Assembly: GCA_006227965.1 (NCBI GenBank)
Contig: SBFL01000351.1
Coordinates: 1 to 6,703, forward strand
Length of the DNA stretch: 6,703 nucleotides
Source of the DNA: Bacteroidota bacterium
Lineage (GTDB): Bacteria > Bacteroidota > Bacteroidia > Flavobacteriales > Flavobacteriaceae
Direction of reading: 5' to 3'
Position numbers and translations under genes: made by a program. Shown piece by piece: positions 1 through 6,005 of this stretch. Positions within the stretch are counted from its first letter, which is position 1. Every line of letters starts with the position of its first letter. The notes below the pieces were generated by a model. It was given only the letters and a program-made list of their open reading frames with translations. It was not told the DNA's origin and did not search any database.

Positions 1-2
1 AT

Positions 3-860
3 TTACGACTGAGGGGTATCAGGCCCTGGAACGCTGACGGTCGTCGGTCTGCGATATTTATGGAAGGGTTGTTTCAGGAGCCCTGCCACACTTGCATTCT
101 CCTGCCGGTCGGGAAAGGTGTCCACCCCGTAGACAATGGTTTCCCGGTCCAGCTCCATATAAGTGCCGAAGAGGCGGTCCCAGATGGAAAAAATATTCCC
201 GTAATTGGAATCGGTATAAGGCAGGACGTAATGGTGGTGCACCTTGTGCATGTCAGGAGATACCAGCACCCAGCTCAAAGCACGGTCCAACTTTTCCGGC
301 AGGCGGATGTTGGCGTGGGTAAACTGGGTTGCCACCAGGGAGAGGGACTGATAAAGCATGACGATCCCGATAGGAGTTCCCACCAGAAAAACCCCTGTTA
401 GGGTAAAGAAAAATCGGATAAAGCTCTCGAAGGGATGGTGCCTGTTGGCCGTTGTGGTGTCCACCTCCTGATCGGTGTGGTGCACCAGGTGGATCATCCA
501 GAGCGGTTTTACCTTATGCTCCACATAATGGGCCAGATAGGCCCCTATGAGATCCAGAAGCAACACGCCCAGCAAGACATAAAGCCACAGGGGCATCTCA
601 GGGAGCCAGTTGATGATGCCAAAGCCATTGTCAACTGCCCAGTCACTGGCATTCAGCAATAAAAATGCCAGGGCAAAATTGATCACTATGGTAGTGAGGG
701 TGAAGAAGAAATTGGGCACGGCGTGCCGCCATTTCCGGTATTTGAATTTGAAGAGGGGCACGGCGCCTTCCAGCACCCAGAAAAACGTAATCCCCAGAAC
801 GAGGATAAGGCTGCGGTGCGAGGAGGGGATGTTTTCAAAATAGGCAATGATGCTTTCCAT
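3..860 (-). CDS. Sterol desaturase / fatty acid hydroxylase superfamily membrane protein
   Basis: Predicted integral membrane di-iron oxygenase of 285 residues, complete from ATG to TAA. The superfamily's histidine clusters are all visible: HYVEH (H111, H115), HLVHH (H124, H127, H128), NRHH (H141, H142) and MHKVHHH (H205, H208, H209), with a further H182. Hydrophobic segments lie near residues 17-37, 50-72, 91-113 and 148-175, giving the usual membrane hairpins with the histidines on the cytoplasmic face. The last 20 or so residues are polar and proline-rich, probably disordered. Family members use O2 to hydroxylate or desaturate fatty acyl, sterol or sphingoid substrates. The substrate here cannot be told from sequence; a membrane fatty acid or lipid is the likeliest. 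The gene lies 56 bp behind the cysteine-cluster gene on the same strand but has a strong promoter of its own immediately before its ATG. The superfamily call is firm, the substrate open. Confidence 0.9.
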   Translation of the reverse strand: MESIIAYFENIPSSHRSLILVLGITFFWVLEGAVPLFKFKYRKWRHAVPNFFFTLTTIVINFALAFLLLNASDWAVDNGFGIINWLPEMPLWLYVLLGVLLLDLIGAYLAHYVEHKVKPLWMIHLVHHTDQEVDTTTANRHHPFESFIRFFFTLTGVFLVGTPIGIVMLYQSLSLVATQFTHANIRLPEKLDRALSWVLVSPDMHKVHHHYVLPYTDSNYGNIFSIWDRLFGTYMELDRETIVYGVDTFPDRQENASVAGLLKQPFHKYRRPTTVSVPGPDTPQS

Positions 861-864
861 GTTT

Positions 865-897
865 CAAAAATATCATATTCAGGGGGCAATCTACAAA
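865..897 (-). promoter_or_regulatory. Bacteroidota-type promoter of the hydroxylase gene
   Basis: Read on the minus strand, TTTG (894-897) is followed after 21 bp by TATTTTTG (865-872). This is a full match to the Bacteroidota -33/-7 consensus (TTTG, TAnnTTTG). Only four bases (AAAC) separate the -7 box from the ATG at 860. With the transcription start expected three to five bases past the box, the mRNA would begin at or next to the start codon. The next in-frame Met is residue 89, so there is no plausible later start. Confidence 0.65.
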
Positions 898-916
898 ATC
901 GTTCAATTACATGGGG

Positions 917-1417
917 CTAATTGTAATCCGGGAGTCTCCTTTTCAGCTCCTCCACAATGCGGAAAGCCGCCGGGCATATGGCCACGTTTTTCATGGTAAG
1001 GGGATGAATCTGGTGGAATTTCCTGCGATCCGTATGCGGGTACTCCCTGCAGGCCCTGGGCCGCGCCGGATAAATGCTGCAGTGGTTGTCGGTCCCCAGA
1101 AAAGGGCATGGCAGCTCCTGAAGGACATAATCGCCTTCTTCATCCAGCTGCAGATGGGACGAAGTAAACTCTGACGGTTTCATCTTCAGGTGGCGGGAAA
1201 TACGCCGGATGTCGCTATCGGTAAACAACGGGCCTGTGGTCTTGCAGCAATTGGCACACTGCAGACAGTCGGTGCGCCGGAATTCCTCTGTGTGCAGCTC
1301 CTGCATGAGGGCATCGAGATTCGCGGGGGGTTTCCTGCGAAGCTTTTTAAAGAACCGCCGGTTCTCCGGAGCCTTCTGAGCAGCCTTTTGTGGCAGTTTT
1401 TCAAGTTCCTCCTTCAC
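917..1417 (-). CDS. YkgJ/UPF0153 family cysteine-cluster protein
   Basis: A 166-residue soluble protein of the YkgJ (UPF0153) family, thought to bind zinc or an iron-sulfur cluster through conserved cysteines. Its biochemical role is not established. Eight cysteines are visible: the signature C51-x2-C54-x2-C57-C58, then C104 (PCPF), C113, C123 (PRACREYPH) and C148 (ICPA). The PCPFLG...CSIYPARPRACREYPHTDRRKF stretch is the family's conserved core. The first 50 residues are charged and helical, rich in Lys and Arg. The start is GTG at 1417; upstream in frame there is no ATG before a TAA at 1454-1456, and the resulting N-terminus (MKEELEKLPQ) resembles flavobacterial homologues as I remember them. 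An SD-like AAGGAGG lies inside codons 2-4, not upstream. The gene is divergent from the methyltransferase gene and precedes the hydroxylase gene. Family call firm, function unknown. Confidence 0.88.
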   Translation of the reverse strand: MKEELEKLPQKAAQKAPENRRFFKKLRRKPPANLDALMQELHTEEFRRTDCLQCANCCKTTGPLFTDSDIRRISRHLKMKPSEFTSSHLQLDEEGDYVLQELPCPFLGTDNHCSIYPARPRACREYPHTDRRKFHQIHPLTMKNVAICPAAFRIVEELKRRLPDYN

Positions 1418-1434
1418 GACACCGGGGTTTTGCG

Positions 1435-1442
1435 TAACTTTG
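1435..1442 (+). promoter_or_regulatory. Predicted -7 box for the methyltransferase gene
   Basis: TAACTTTG matches the Bacteroidota -7 consensus TAnnTTTG exactly. The expected -33 position (about 1412-1415) reads CTTC, a poor match, so the promoter rests on the -7 box alone. The predicted transcription start near 1446 would leave a leader of about 70 bases before the ATG at 1518. Confidence 0.4.
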
Positions 1443-1479
1443 TTGTTCCCTGTTTATCAGGATAGACACAGAGCAGTGC

Positions 1480-1510
1480 CAAAAATACAACCTGCCGACC
1501 TTTTGGGAAA
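1480..1510 (-). promoter_or_regulatory. Predicted promoter of the YkgJ-family gene
   Basis: On the minus strand TTTC (1507-1510), three of four bases of the -33 element, is followed after 19 bp by TATTTTTG (1480-1487), a perfect -7 box identical to the one before the hydroxylase gene. The transcript would start near 1476 and have a leader of about 58 bases to the GTG at 1417. It faces the plus-strand -7 box at 1435-1442. Confidence 0.5.
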
Positions 1511-1517
1511 GGCGCTG

Positions 1518-2210
1518 ATGGATTATTACGGGGGAGGCCCTGTAGGTGAGTTGTGGAGCCACAGTTCCCTGGGCACTTCCGAACCGGTACCCATCGCCCA
1601 TTTTTTCAGGGATTTCAACCTAATGCCCGTTTTGGAGCAAACGGCCCTTAAACAGTGCAGGGGGAGGGTGCTGGACATCGGGTGCGGGGCCGGGAGCCAT
1701 TGCCTTTATCTGCAGGAAGCAGGGCTGGAATGCACCGGGCTTGACCAAAGCAGGGAGGCCGTTGAGGTAGCTTCCCGCCGTGGTGTTGGCAATGTGCGGT
1801 GTGAAAATATTTACGAATTTGAGGTAGGGAATTTTGACACCTTGTTGTTATTAATGAACGGAGCCGGTATTGCAGGTACCCTGGCGGGGTTGCGAAAGTT
1901 GCTGCTCCATCTTGGGGGTCTGCTTGCCCCGGGAGGACAAATCCTGATGGATTCGAGCGACCTGATCTACATGTTTGAGGAAGATGCTGACGGAGGAGTC
2001 TGGGTCCCGGGCAATGTCGCCTACTACGGAGAGGTATCCTACAGGTGGGAATACAAAGGCCATAAAGGGGCTGAATTCCCATGGTTGTTCGTAGACCTCC
2101 GGACCCTTAAGCAGGAAGCAGGGATGCTGGGTTTTGAAGCAACCTTGGTACAGGAAGGACCCCATTATGATTATCTGGTCCGCCTGAGCCGGCCGGCATA
2201 CGAGAATTGA
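1518..2210 (+). CDS. Class I SAM-dependent methyltransferase
   Basis: A 230-residue cytoplasmic methyltransferase of unknown substrate. Glycine-rich motif I, VLDIGCGAGS, is at residues 51-60, and the acidic residue that binds the SAM ribose is D76 in CTGLDQS at the end of strand 2. FDTLLLLMNGAGIAGT (106-121) is the motif-IV region and LLAPGGQILMDSSD (135-148) the following helix/strand, a pattern shared with a flavobacterial methyltransferase family I recognise but cannot name. The ATG at 1518 is preferred because an AAAGG stretch sits five bases upstream and the protein then begins directly with the family-like N-terminal segment (DYY...LWSHSSLGTSEPVPIAHFFR). An in-frame TTG at 1440 would add 26 residues but overlaps the -7 box. 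The metalloprotease gene follows after 37 bp and may be cotranscribed. Fold certain; small-molecule methylation is more likely than RNA methylation, but this is inference. Confidence 0.85.
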   Translation: MDYYGGGPVGELWSHSSLGTSEPVPIAHFFRDFNLMPVLEQTALKQCRGRVLDIGCGAGSHCLYLQEAGLECTGLDQSREAVEVASRRGVGNVRCENIYEFEVGNFDTLLLLMNGAGIAGTLAGLRKLLLHLGGLLAPGGQILMDSSDLIYMFEEDADGGVWVPGNVAYYGEVSYRWEYKGHKGAEFPWLFVDLRTLKQEAGMLGFEATLVQEGPHYDYLVRLSRPAYEN

Positions 2211-2247
2211 GGATGGAACGTTTATAATTTGAATCAAAGTGAGAAGC

Positions 2248-3051
2248 ATGCGTAAACACATATACCTTTGGGCCGCCCTGATATGGGGACTCGCCCTTGT
2301 GGGCTGCGCCAAAGATTCGGGAACCGAACCCGAAGGACCAGAACCAGTGGACCGGTCTGCAAACCTGCTGACAGCGGGTAGCAGCGGCTCCGATATCCTG
2401 TCAAATGAGAACTTCGACAGGATTCAGATTGAAATAGCCTATGTGGAAGGGTTCCGGCCCACCACCACTGCCATGGACAACCTCCGGACCTACCTGTTGG
2501 ATCGTTCCTTTAAGCAGGAGATTTCTTTTATCTACCGCTCCCTGCCTTCCCCCGGGGAGGAAACCCTGACCTTGCAGGAAATCGCAAGCCTTGAAACAGA
2601 TAACCGCACCACCTACAACGACGGGCGGACCATGTCCATCTATATCTATTTTGCAGACGCTCCCTCAGACGGGGACGATCCTTCTGAGGGATTGGTAACC
2701 CTGGGGGCTGTCTACAGGAATACTTCGATGATCATCCATGAGCACACCATCCGTGACCTGGCTTCACGGGATGTGCTTATCACGGTATCCGATGTGGAAA
2801 CCACAACCCTGACCCATGAATTCGGACACCTGTTCGGCCTGGTGGACCTGGGCACCCCTGAGGTGAACCCGCACGAGGACCCTGTTTCGGCCAACCACTG
2901 TGATGTTGACGGCTGCCTGATGCGGGCCGAACTGGAATTCGGACATGGGGTAATGGCAGTCATGGAAAAACGGTCTGCAAAAGGCCTTGAAGGGCTGCCC
3001 TCCCTGGATGCCGAATGCCTGCTGGACTTACAGGCCATCGGGGGAAGATAG
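2248..3051 (+). CDS. Lipoprotein zinc metalloprotease, HExxH family
   Basis: A 267-residue predicted lipoprotein. A short basic start (MRKH), a hydrophobic helix and the lipobox LVGC put the acylated cysteine at C20; a Pro/Glu-rich linker follows (about 24-36). The zinc motif HEFGHLFGLVD (H190, E191, H194, G197, D200) has the form HExxHxxGxxD. A loop holding H209 then leads to H217-C218-x4-C223-L-M225, where M225 could be a Met-turn. C257 sits in a conserved-looking tail (LDAECLLDL). The protein resembles entries named 'membrane metalloprotease' in flavobacteria. It probably cuts peptides in the periplasm or at the cell surface; the substrate is unknown. The third zinc ligand could be D200, H209 or H217. 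I chose ATG 2248 over an in-frame GTG at 2239 because it gives a normal signal peptide. It is 37 bp downstream of the methyltransferase gene and convergent with queE. Confidence 0.82.
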   Translation: MRKHIYLWAALIWGLALVGCAKDSGTEPEGPEPVDRSANLLTAGSSGSDILSNENFDRIQIEIAYVEGFRPTTTAMDNLRTYLLDRSFKQEISFIYRSLPSPGEETLTLQEIASLETDNRTTYNDGRTMSIYIYFADAPSDGDDPSEGLVTLGAVYRNTSMIIHEHTIRDLASRDVLITVSDVETTTLTHEFGHLFGLVDLGTPEVNPHEDPVSANHCDVDGCLMRAELEFGHGVMAVMEKRSAKGLEGLPSLDAECLLDLQAIGGR

Positions 3052-3059
3052 CCCCCGTC

Positions 3060-3075
3060 CGGGAAGGCTTTTCCG
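3060..3075. terminator. Possible bidirectional terminator hairpin between convergent genes
   Basis: CGGGAA (3060-3065) pairs with TTTCCG (3070-3075) around a GGCT loop, with one G-U pair. The hairpin lies nine bases after the protease stop and four bases after the queE stop, where a shared terminator is expected. There is no clear U-tract on either strand, so an intrinsic terminator is only weakly supported. Confidence 0.35.
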
Positions 3076-3079
3076 AATT

Positions 3080-3712
3080 TCAGGGAATATTTAGGTATTT
3101 ATGGGTCTGCAGGGACACCCTCCATTTAGGGTTGGCCATTACGTAGTCAACGATTAAAGGGGTGACCTTCTCGCGAACACTCCATTCGGGTTGCAGGTAC
3201 AAAAGGCATTCCTTCCCTACCCTGGCCGCCTGTTCTTCGGCAAACTTCAGGTCGTGGCGGTTATAGACGATCACCTTGAGTTCATCCGCCACCGCATATA
3301 CCTCCTCCCTGGGGAGCTTGTTCTTTTTCGGGGAAAGGCAAATCCAGTCCCAGGTGCCTGTAAGTGGATAGGCGCCCGAGGTTTCAATGTGGATCTTCAG
3401 CCCGAATTCTTTGAGGGCCGCCGTCAGCGGTCCCATATCCCAGGTAAGGGGTTCTCCCCCGGTAACCACAATCGTATCGGAATACCGGGCGGCGCTTTCG
3501 GCTATTTGACGGATGTCCGTGGGAGGATGGGTCTCTGCATTCCAGCTTTCCTTCACATCGCACCAGTGGCAACCCACATCACAGCCCCCTACCCTGATAA
3601 AGTAAGCTGCCGTCCCTTTGTGGTATCCCTCCCCCTGAATGGTGTAGAAAGCTTCCATCAGGGGCAGCATCAGGCCTCTGCTGACCTTGTCCATATCCAC
3701 TTTTGGCTTCAT
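3080..3712 (-). CDS. queE: 7-carboxy-7-deazaguanine synthase (radical SAM)
   Basis: QueE converts 6-carboxytetrahydropterin to 7-carboxy-7-deazaguanine, the ring-contracting step of the preQ0/queuosine pathway. It uses a radical-SAM [4Fe-4S] cluster and Mg2+. In the 210-residue reading, the substrate-facing N-terminal motif FYTIQGEGYHKG is at 22-33. The cluster cysteines follow as C44-x3-C48-x2-C51 (CDVGCHWCD), then the SAM-binding TGGEP (84-88), ETSG (110-113), LSPK (126-129) and the tail LQTHKYLNIP. Length and motif order fit the family. The start is uncertain: ATG 3712 lies four bases past a -7 box, and in-frame ATGs at 3694, 3670 and 3658 are alternatives; an upstream ATG at 3766 is unlikely because the promoter box would fall inside it. 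No other queuosine genes are in view, so queE stands alone, divergent from the ATPase gene. Confidence 0.95.
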   Translation of the reverse strand: MKPKVDMDKVSRGLMLPLMEAFYTIQGEGYHKGTAAYFIRVGGCDVGCHWCDVKESWNAETHPPTDIRQIAESAARYSDTIVVTGGEPLTWDMGPLTAALKEFGLKIHIETSGAYPLTGTWDWICLSPKKNKLPREEVYAVADELKVIVYNRHDLKFAEEQAARVGKECLLYLQPEWSVREKVTPLIVDYVMANPKWRVSLQTHKYLNIP

Positions 3713-3716
3713 GCGG

Positions 3717-3724
3717 CAAAGATA
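3717..3724 (-). promoter_or_regulatory. Predicted -7 box of queE
   Basis: The minus strand reads TATCTTTG, a perfect TAnnTTTG match, then CCGC and the ATG at 3712. The -33 region is weak (AATG after a 19-bp spacer). If used, this box gives a leaderless mRNA from the ATG at 3712, or a leader of about 16 bases if translation starts at the ATG at 3694. Confidence 0.5.
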
Positions 3725-3769
3725 GGCAATCGGGGCTTGGACCCATTGGTGAAAGCTTAAAAACATCCC

Positions 3770-3800
3770 TTTAGAATTCGACCGAATTCCCCTATTTTTA
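3770..3800 (+). promoter_or_regulatory. Predicted promoter of the HerA/DUF853 ATPase gene
   Basis: TTTA (3770-3773) and TATTTTTA (3793-3800) are separated by 19 bp. Each differs from the Bacteroidota consensus (TTTG, TAnnTTTG) only at the final G. The start of transcription would fall near 3804, giving a leader of about 13 bases before the ATG at 3817. The spacer contains a perfect inverted repeat. Confidence 0.4.
3774..3789. repeat. Perfect inverted repeat in promoter spacer, candidate operator
   Basis: GAATTCG (3774-3780) and CGAATTC (3783-3789) form a perfect 7-bp inverted repeat around the two bases AC. It occupies 16 of the 19 bases between the predicted -33 and -7 elements of the ATPase promoter, and lies 50 bases upstream of the queE -7 box. 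A dimeric regulator bound here would block RNA polymerase on the ATPase side. Each half contains GAATTC, itself a palindrome, so chance is not excluded. Confidence 0.4.
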
Positions 3801-3816
3801 CGTCAAACTCTCAGCC

Positions 3817-5316
3817 ATGAGCAAAGAACAGGCCTTCCGTGACCACATTGAAAAAGGCTATACGTTCAAGGGGGACTCCATTACCCTGGGTGCTGCCATG
3901 CTCGGCGGAAAAGCAGTCACCGGGGCACATGTGAAAGTCCCTTTGAAAATGCTCAACCGGCATGGACTCATCGCTGGTGCCACCGGTACCGGAAAAACAA
4001 AATCCCTGCAGGTTCTTGCTGAAAACCTCTCTGAAAAAGGGGTCCCGGTCCTGCTCATGGACCTCAAGGGGGACCTCAGCGGTTTGGCCCAGCCCAGCCC
4101 GGGTCACCGGAAAATAGATGAGCGGCATGCGCAGATCGGGATCCCTTTTGAACCCAGGCGTTTCCCGGTGGAGATCCTGACCCTTTCCGAGCAGGATGGG
4201 GTACGGCTGCGGGCCACCGTCTCTGAATTCGGACCGGTGCTGCTTTCGCGCATCCTGGACCTGTCAGATGTTCAGGCAGGCATTGTAGCAGTGATCTTCA
4301 AGTATTGTGACGACAACAAGCTCCCGCTGCTGGACCTGAAGGATTTCAAGAAGGTGCTGCAATATGCCACAGGGGAGGGTAAAGCCGAATTTTCACAGGA
4401 ATACGGGCGGATCAGCACCTCCTCCACAGGCACCATCCTGCGCAAGGTCATCGAGCTGGAGCAACAGGGAGCCGACCTGTTCTTCGGGGAAAGATCATTT
4501 GACGTCAACGACCTGACCCGGATCGATTCCAACGGGCGGGGGATTATCCATATCATTAGGCTGACCGACATTCAGGACCGGCCGAAACTCTTCTCTACCT
4601 TCATGCTTAGCCTGCTGGCGGAGATCTACAATACCTTCCCCGAACTGGGGGATCCAGAACAGCCGGAACTGGTCCTGTTCATAGATGAGGCCCACCTGAT
4701 CTTCAAGGAAGCCTCCCGGGCACTGCTGGACCAGATCGAAAGCATCGTAAAACTGATCCGCTCCAAAGGCGTGGGTGTGTACTTTGTCACGCAAAACCCA
4801 ACGGACGTCCCCAACGAGGTGCTCGCCCAGCTTGGCCTTAAGGTACAGCACGCCCTCCGTGCATTTACCGCCCGGGACCGGAAGGCCATTAAACTGACAG
4901 CCGAGAACTATCCGGAATCCGGGTACTACGACACCAAGGAAGTACTCACCGCCCTGGGGATCGGGGAGGCGCTGGTAAGCGCCCTGGATGAAAAGGGACG
5001 GCCCACCCCCCTGGCTGCGACCCTGATGAGGGCCCCCGTAAGCCGGATGGATATCCTGACCCAGTCCGAACTTAGGGAGGTAATCAGGGGATCCCGCCTG
5101 GCCGGCTCGTACAATGAGGAAGTGGACCGGGAAAGCGCCTATGAGATCCTGAATGCAAAAATTGAAAAAGCAGAGGCGACTGCTGAAAAAGAATCCCCTG
5201 TGCCCAAACAGGCCCGAAGCCGTCGCTCCACGGCACAGGACCCCCTTGTGAAGGTGCTGACCAGTGCCACCTTTATCAGGGGCGTCATGGGAATCCTAAA
5301 AAAAGTGATCCGTTAA
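3817..5316 (+). CDS. HerA-like P-loop ATPase, DUF853 family
   Basis: A 499-residue member of the bacterial DUF853 branch of the HerA/FtsK ATPase superfamily (E. coli YjgR type). Walker A is GATGTGKT at residues 54-61. Walker B is LVLFIDEAH at 285-293, with D290 binding Mg2+ and E291 catalytic. T325-Q326-N327-P328 is the sensor-like segment, and R348 or R353 in ALRAFTARDR are candidate arginine fingers, consistent with a ring-shaped oligomer. The family's LGIGEALVSALDEKGRPTP block lies near 386-405. Residues about 440-475 are charged, probably a flexible linker, before a short hydrophobic/basic end. HerA proteins act as DNA translocases or helicases; for DUF853 the physiological role is not known. 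No NurA or other nuclease gene is nearby, so a defence or resection pairing is not supported. The ATG at 3817 suits the predicted promoter. A small putative lipoprotein gene follows after 34 bp. Confidence 0.92.
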   Translation: MSKEQAFRDHIEKGYTFKGDSITLGAAMLGGKAVTGAHVKVPLKMLNRHGLIAGATGTGKTKSLQVLAENLSEKGVPVLLMDLKGDLSGLAQPSPGHRKIDERHAQIGIPFEPRRFPVEILTLSEQDGVRLRATVSEFGPVLLSRILDLSDVQAGIVAVIFKYCDDNKLPLLDLKDFKKVLQYATGEGKAEFSQEYGRISTSSTGTILRKVIELEQQGADLFFGERSFDVNDLTRIDSNGRGIIHIIRLTDIQDRPKLFSTFMLSLLAEIYNTFPELGDPEQPELVLFIDEAHLIFKEASRALLDQIESIVKLIRSKGVGVYFVTQNPTDVPNEVLAQLGLKVQHALRAFTARDRKAIKLTAENYPESGYYDTKEVLTALGIGEALVSALDEKGRPTPLAATLMRAPVSRMDILTQSELREVIRGSRLAGSYNEEVDRESAYEILNAKIEKAEATAEKESPVPKQARSRRSTAQDPLVKVLTSATFIRGVMGILKKVIR

Positions 5317-5350
5317 CCTGCCTTTACCAACTCATTAGTATCTGAACGCC

Positions 5351-5893
5351 ATGAAAAAATACACATTGTTATTCTGTGCTGCCCTCTTGCTCACCTACTG
5401 CGCACCGGAGCGGGAAGATCCCTTCCTGGTTGGGAAAGAACGGGTTGGAAAACTCCAAAAGACACACCGGGTCTCACAACTGGACAGCATCTACCAACTG
5501 GATTCGCTGGTTCGGGATACCGCAAGCCTCTCTATAGGCCGCAACAGGCGGATTGATGTGTATGAGCCCGGCGGAACGCACCTGCTCACCCTGACCCCGT
5601 CCCTGGACAGCCTTGAGCGGATAGACAATATCCGAATCTGGGATCCGCGCTTTAAGACCGAGGCCGGGATCGGCCTGGAATCTACCTTTGGTGAAATCGA
5701 AAAGGCCTATGAAATAAGGAAGATCGTAAACTCGCTGAACAACATCCTGGTATTGGTGAAGGAGCACCCGGTTTATTTCACTTTCTCCAGGGAGGAACTT
5801 CCCGCAGCCCTGCGATATACGGACACTCCCATAGAAGCGGTGCAAATTCCGGACGGTGCCCGCATCAAATACATGATGGTGGGCTGGGAATAG
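5351..5893 (+). CDS. Putative lipoprotein, conserved in flavobacteria, function unknown
   Basis: A 180-residue protein with a signal-peptide-like start: MKKY, a hydrophobic stretch, and Cys17 in LTYC. The -1 residue is Tyr, whereas lipoboxes normally have Gly, Ala or Ser there, so lipidation is plausible but not certain. The stretch after Cys17 (APEREDP) is charged. The mature part looks beta-rich: alternating hydrophobic segments, then IRIWDPRFKTEAGIGLESTFGEIEKAY (about 98-124), a 'T-x-x-G-I-x-x-x-S-T-x-x-x-I-x-x-x-Y' pattern seen in several small envelope proteins, ending with QIPDGARIKYMMVGW. I recall similar unnamed proteins in Flavobacteriaceae and cannot assign a function. It starts 34 bp after the ATPase gene with no recognisable promoter between them, so cotranscription is likely. 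A functional tie to the ATPase is unproven. Confidence 0.7.
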   Translation: MKKYTLLFCAALLLTYCAPEREDPFLVGKERVGKLQKTHRVSQLDSIYQLDSLVRDTASLSIGRNRRIDVYEPGGTHLLTLTPSLDSLERIDNIRIWDPRFKTEAGIGLESTFGEIEKAYEIRKIVNSLNNILVLVKEHPVYFTFSREELPAALRYTDTPIEAVQIPDGARIKYMMVGWE

Positions 5894-5937
5894 GGCAAAT
5901 TTTAAAAAGTTTCACCCTTTAGGCTACAGGATCCCTG

Positions 5938-5961
5938 GGTTATTTTATACCTTCAATAACC
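5938..5961. repeat. Inverted repeat between the lipoprotein and pyruvate kinase genes
   Basis: GGTTATT (5938-5944) and AATAACC (5955-5961) are perfect 7-bp complements around a 10-base loop, in the 112-bp gap 5894-6005. It may be a weak terminator for the upstream unit (no U-tract follows) or a binding site. A poor -7-like TACCTTCA (5948-5955) falls mostly in the loop. I found no convincing promoter for the next gene elsewhere in this gap. Confidence 0.3.
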
Positions 5962-6005
5962 GGATTATACTGCTCCTCACACAGCAGGCCATATGATTAA
6001 AGCCC

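Noticed and set aside
2223..2228. TATAAT hexamer upstream of the metalloprotease gene
   Set aside because: No TTGACA-like element lies 16-18 bp upstream, and the other promoters here follow the Bacteroidota consensus. The nearby TATAATTTG has one base too many for TAnnTTTG. Cotranscription with the methyltransferase gene is simpler.
1851..2312. 153-codon open frame on the minus strand spanning the methyltransferase end and the protease start
   Set aside because: It runs antisense across two supported genes and their gap, and its translation has no recognisable family features.
3191..3760. 189-codon open frame on the plus strand opposite queE
   Set aside because: It is fully antisense to a gene with unmistakable QueE motifs, its translation shows no domain or family pattern, and no promoter precedes it. 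It is an expected by-product of GC-rich codon usage.
3080..5316. queE beside a HerA-like ATPase as a 7-deazaguanine DNA-modification or defence cluster
   Set aside because: There is no DpdA-like transglycosylase, no QueC, QueD or FolE, and no nuclease. The two genes are divergent, and both look like ordinary flavobacterial core genes.
3817..5316. HerA-nuclease antiphage or DNA-end-resection module
   Set aside because: The ATPase has DUF853-family features, and the next gene encodes a signal-peptide-bearing protein with no nuclease, SIR2 or NurA motifs.
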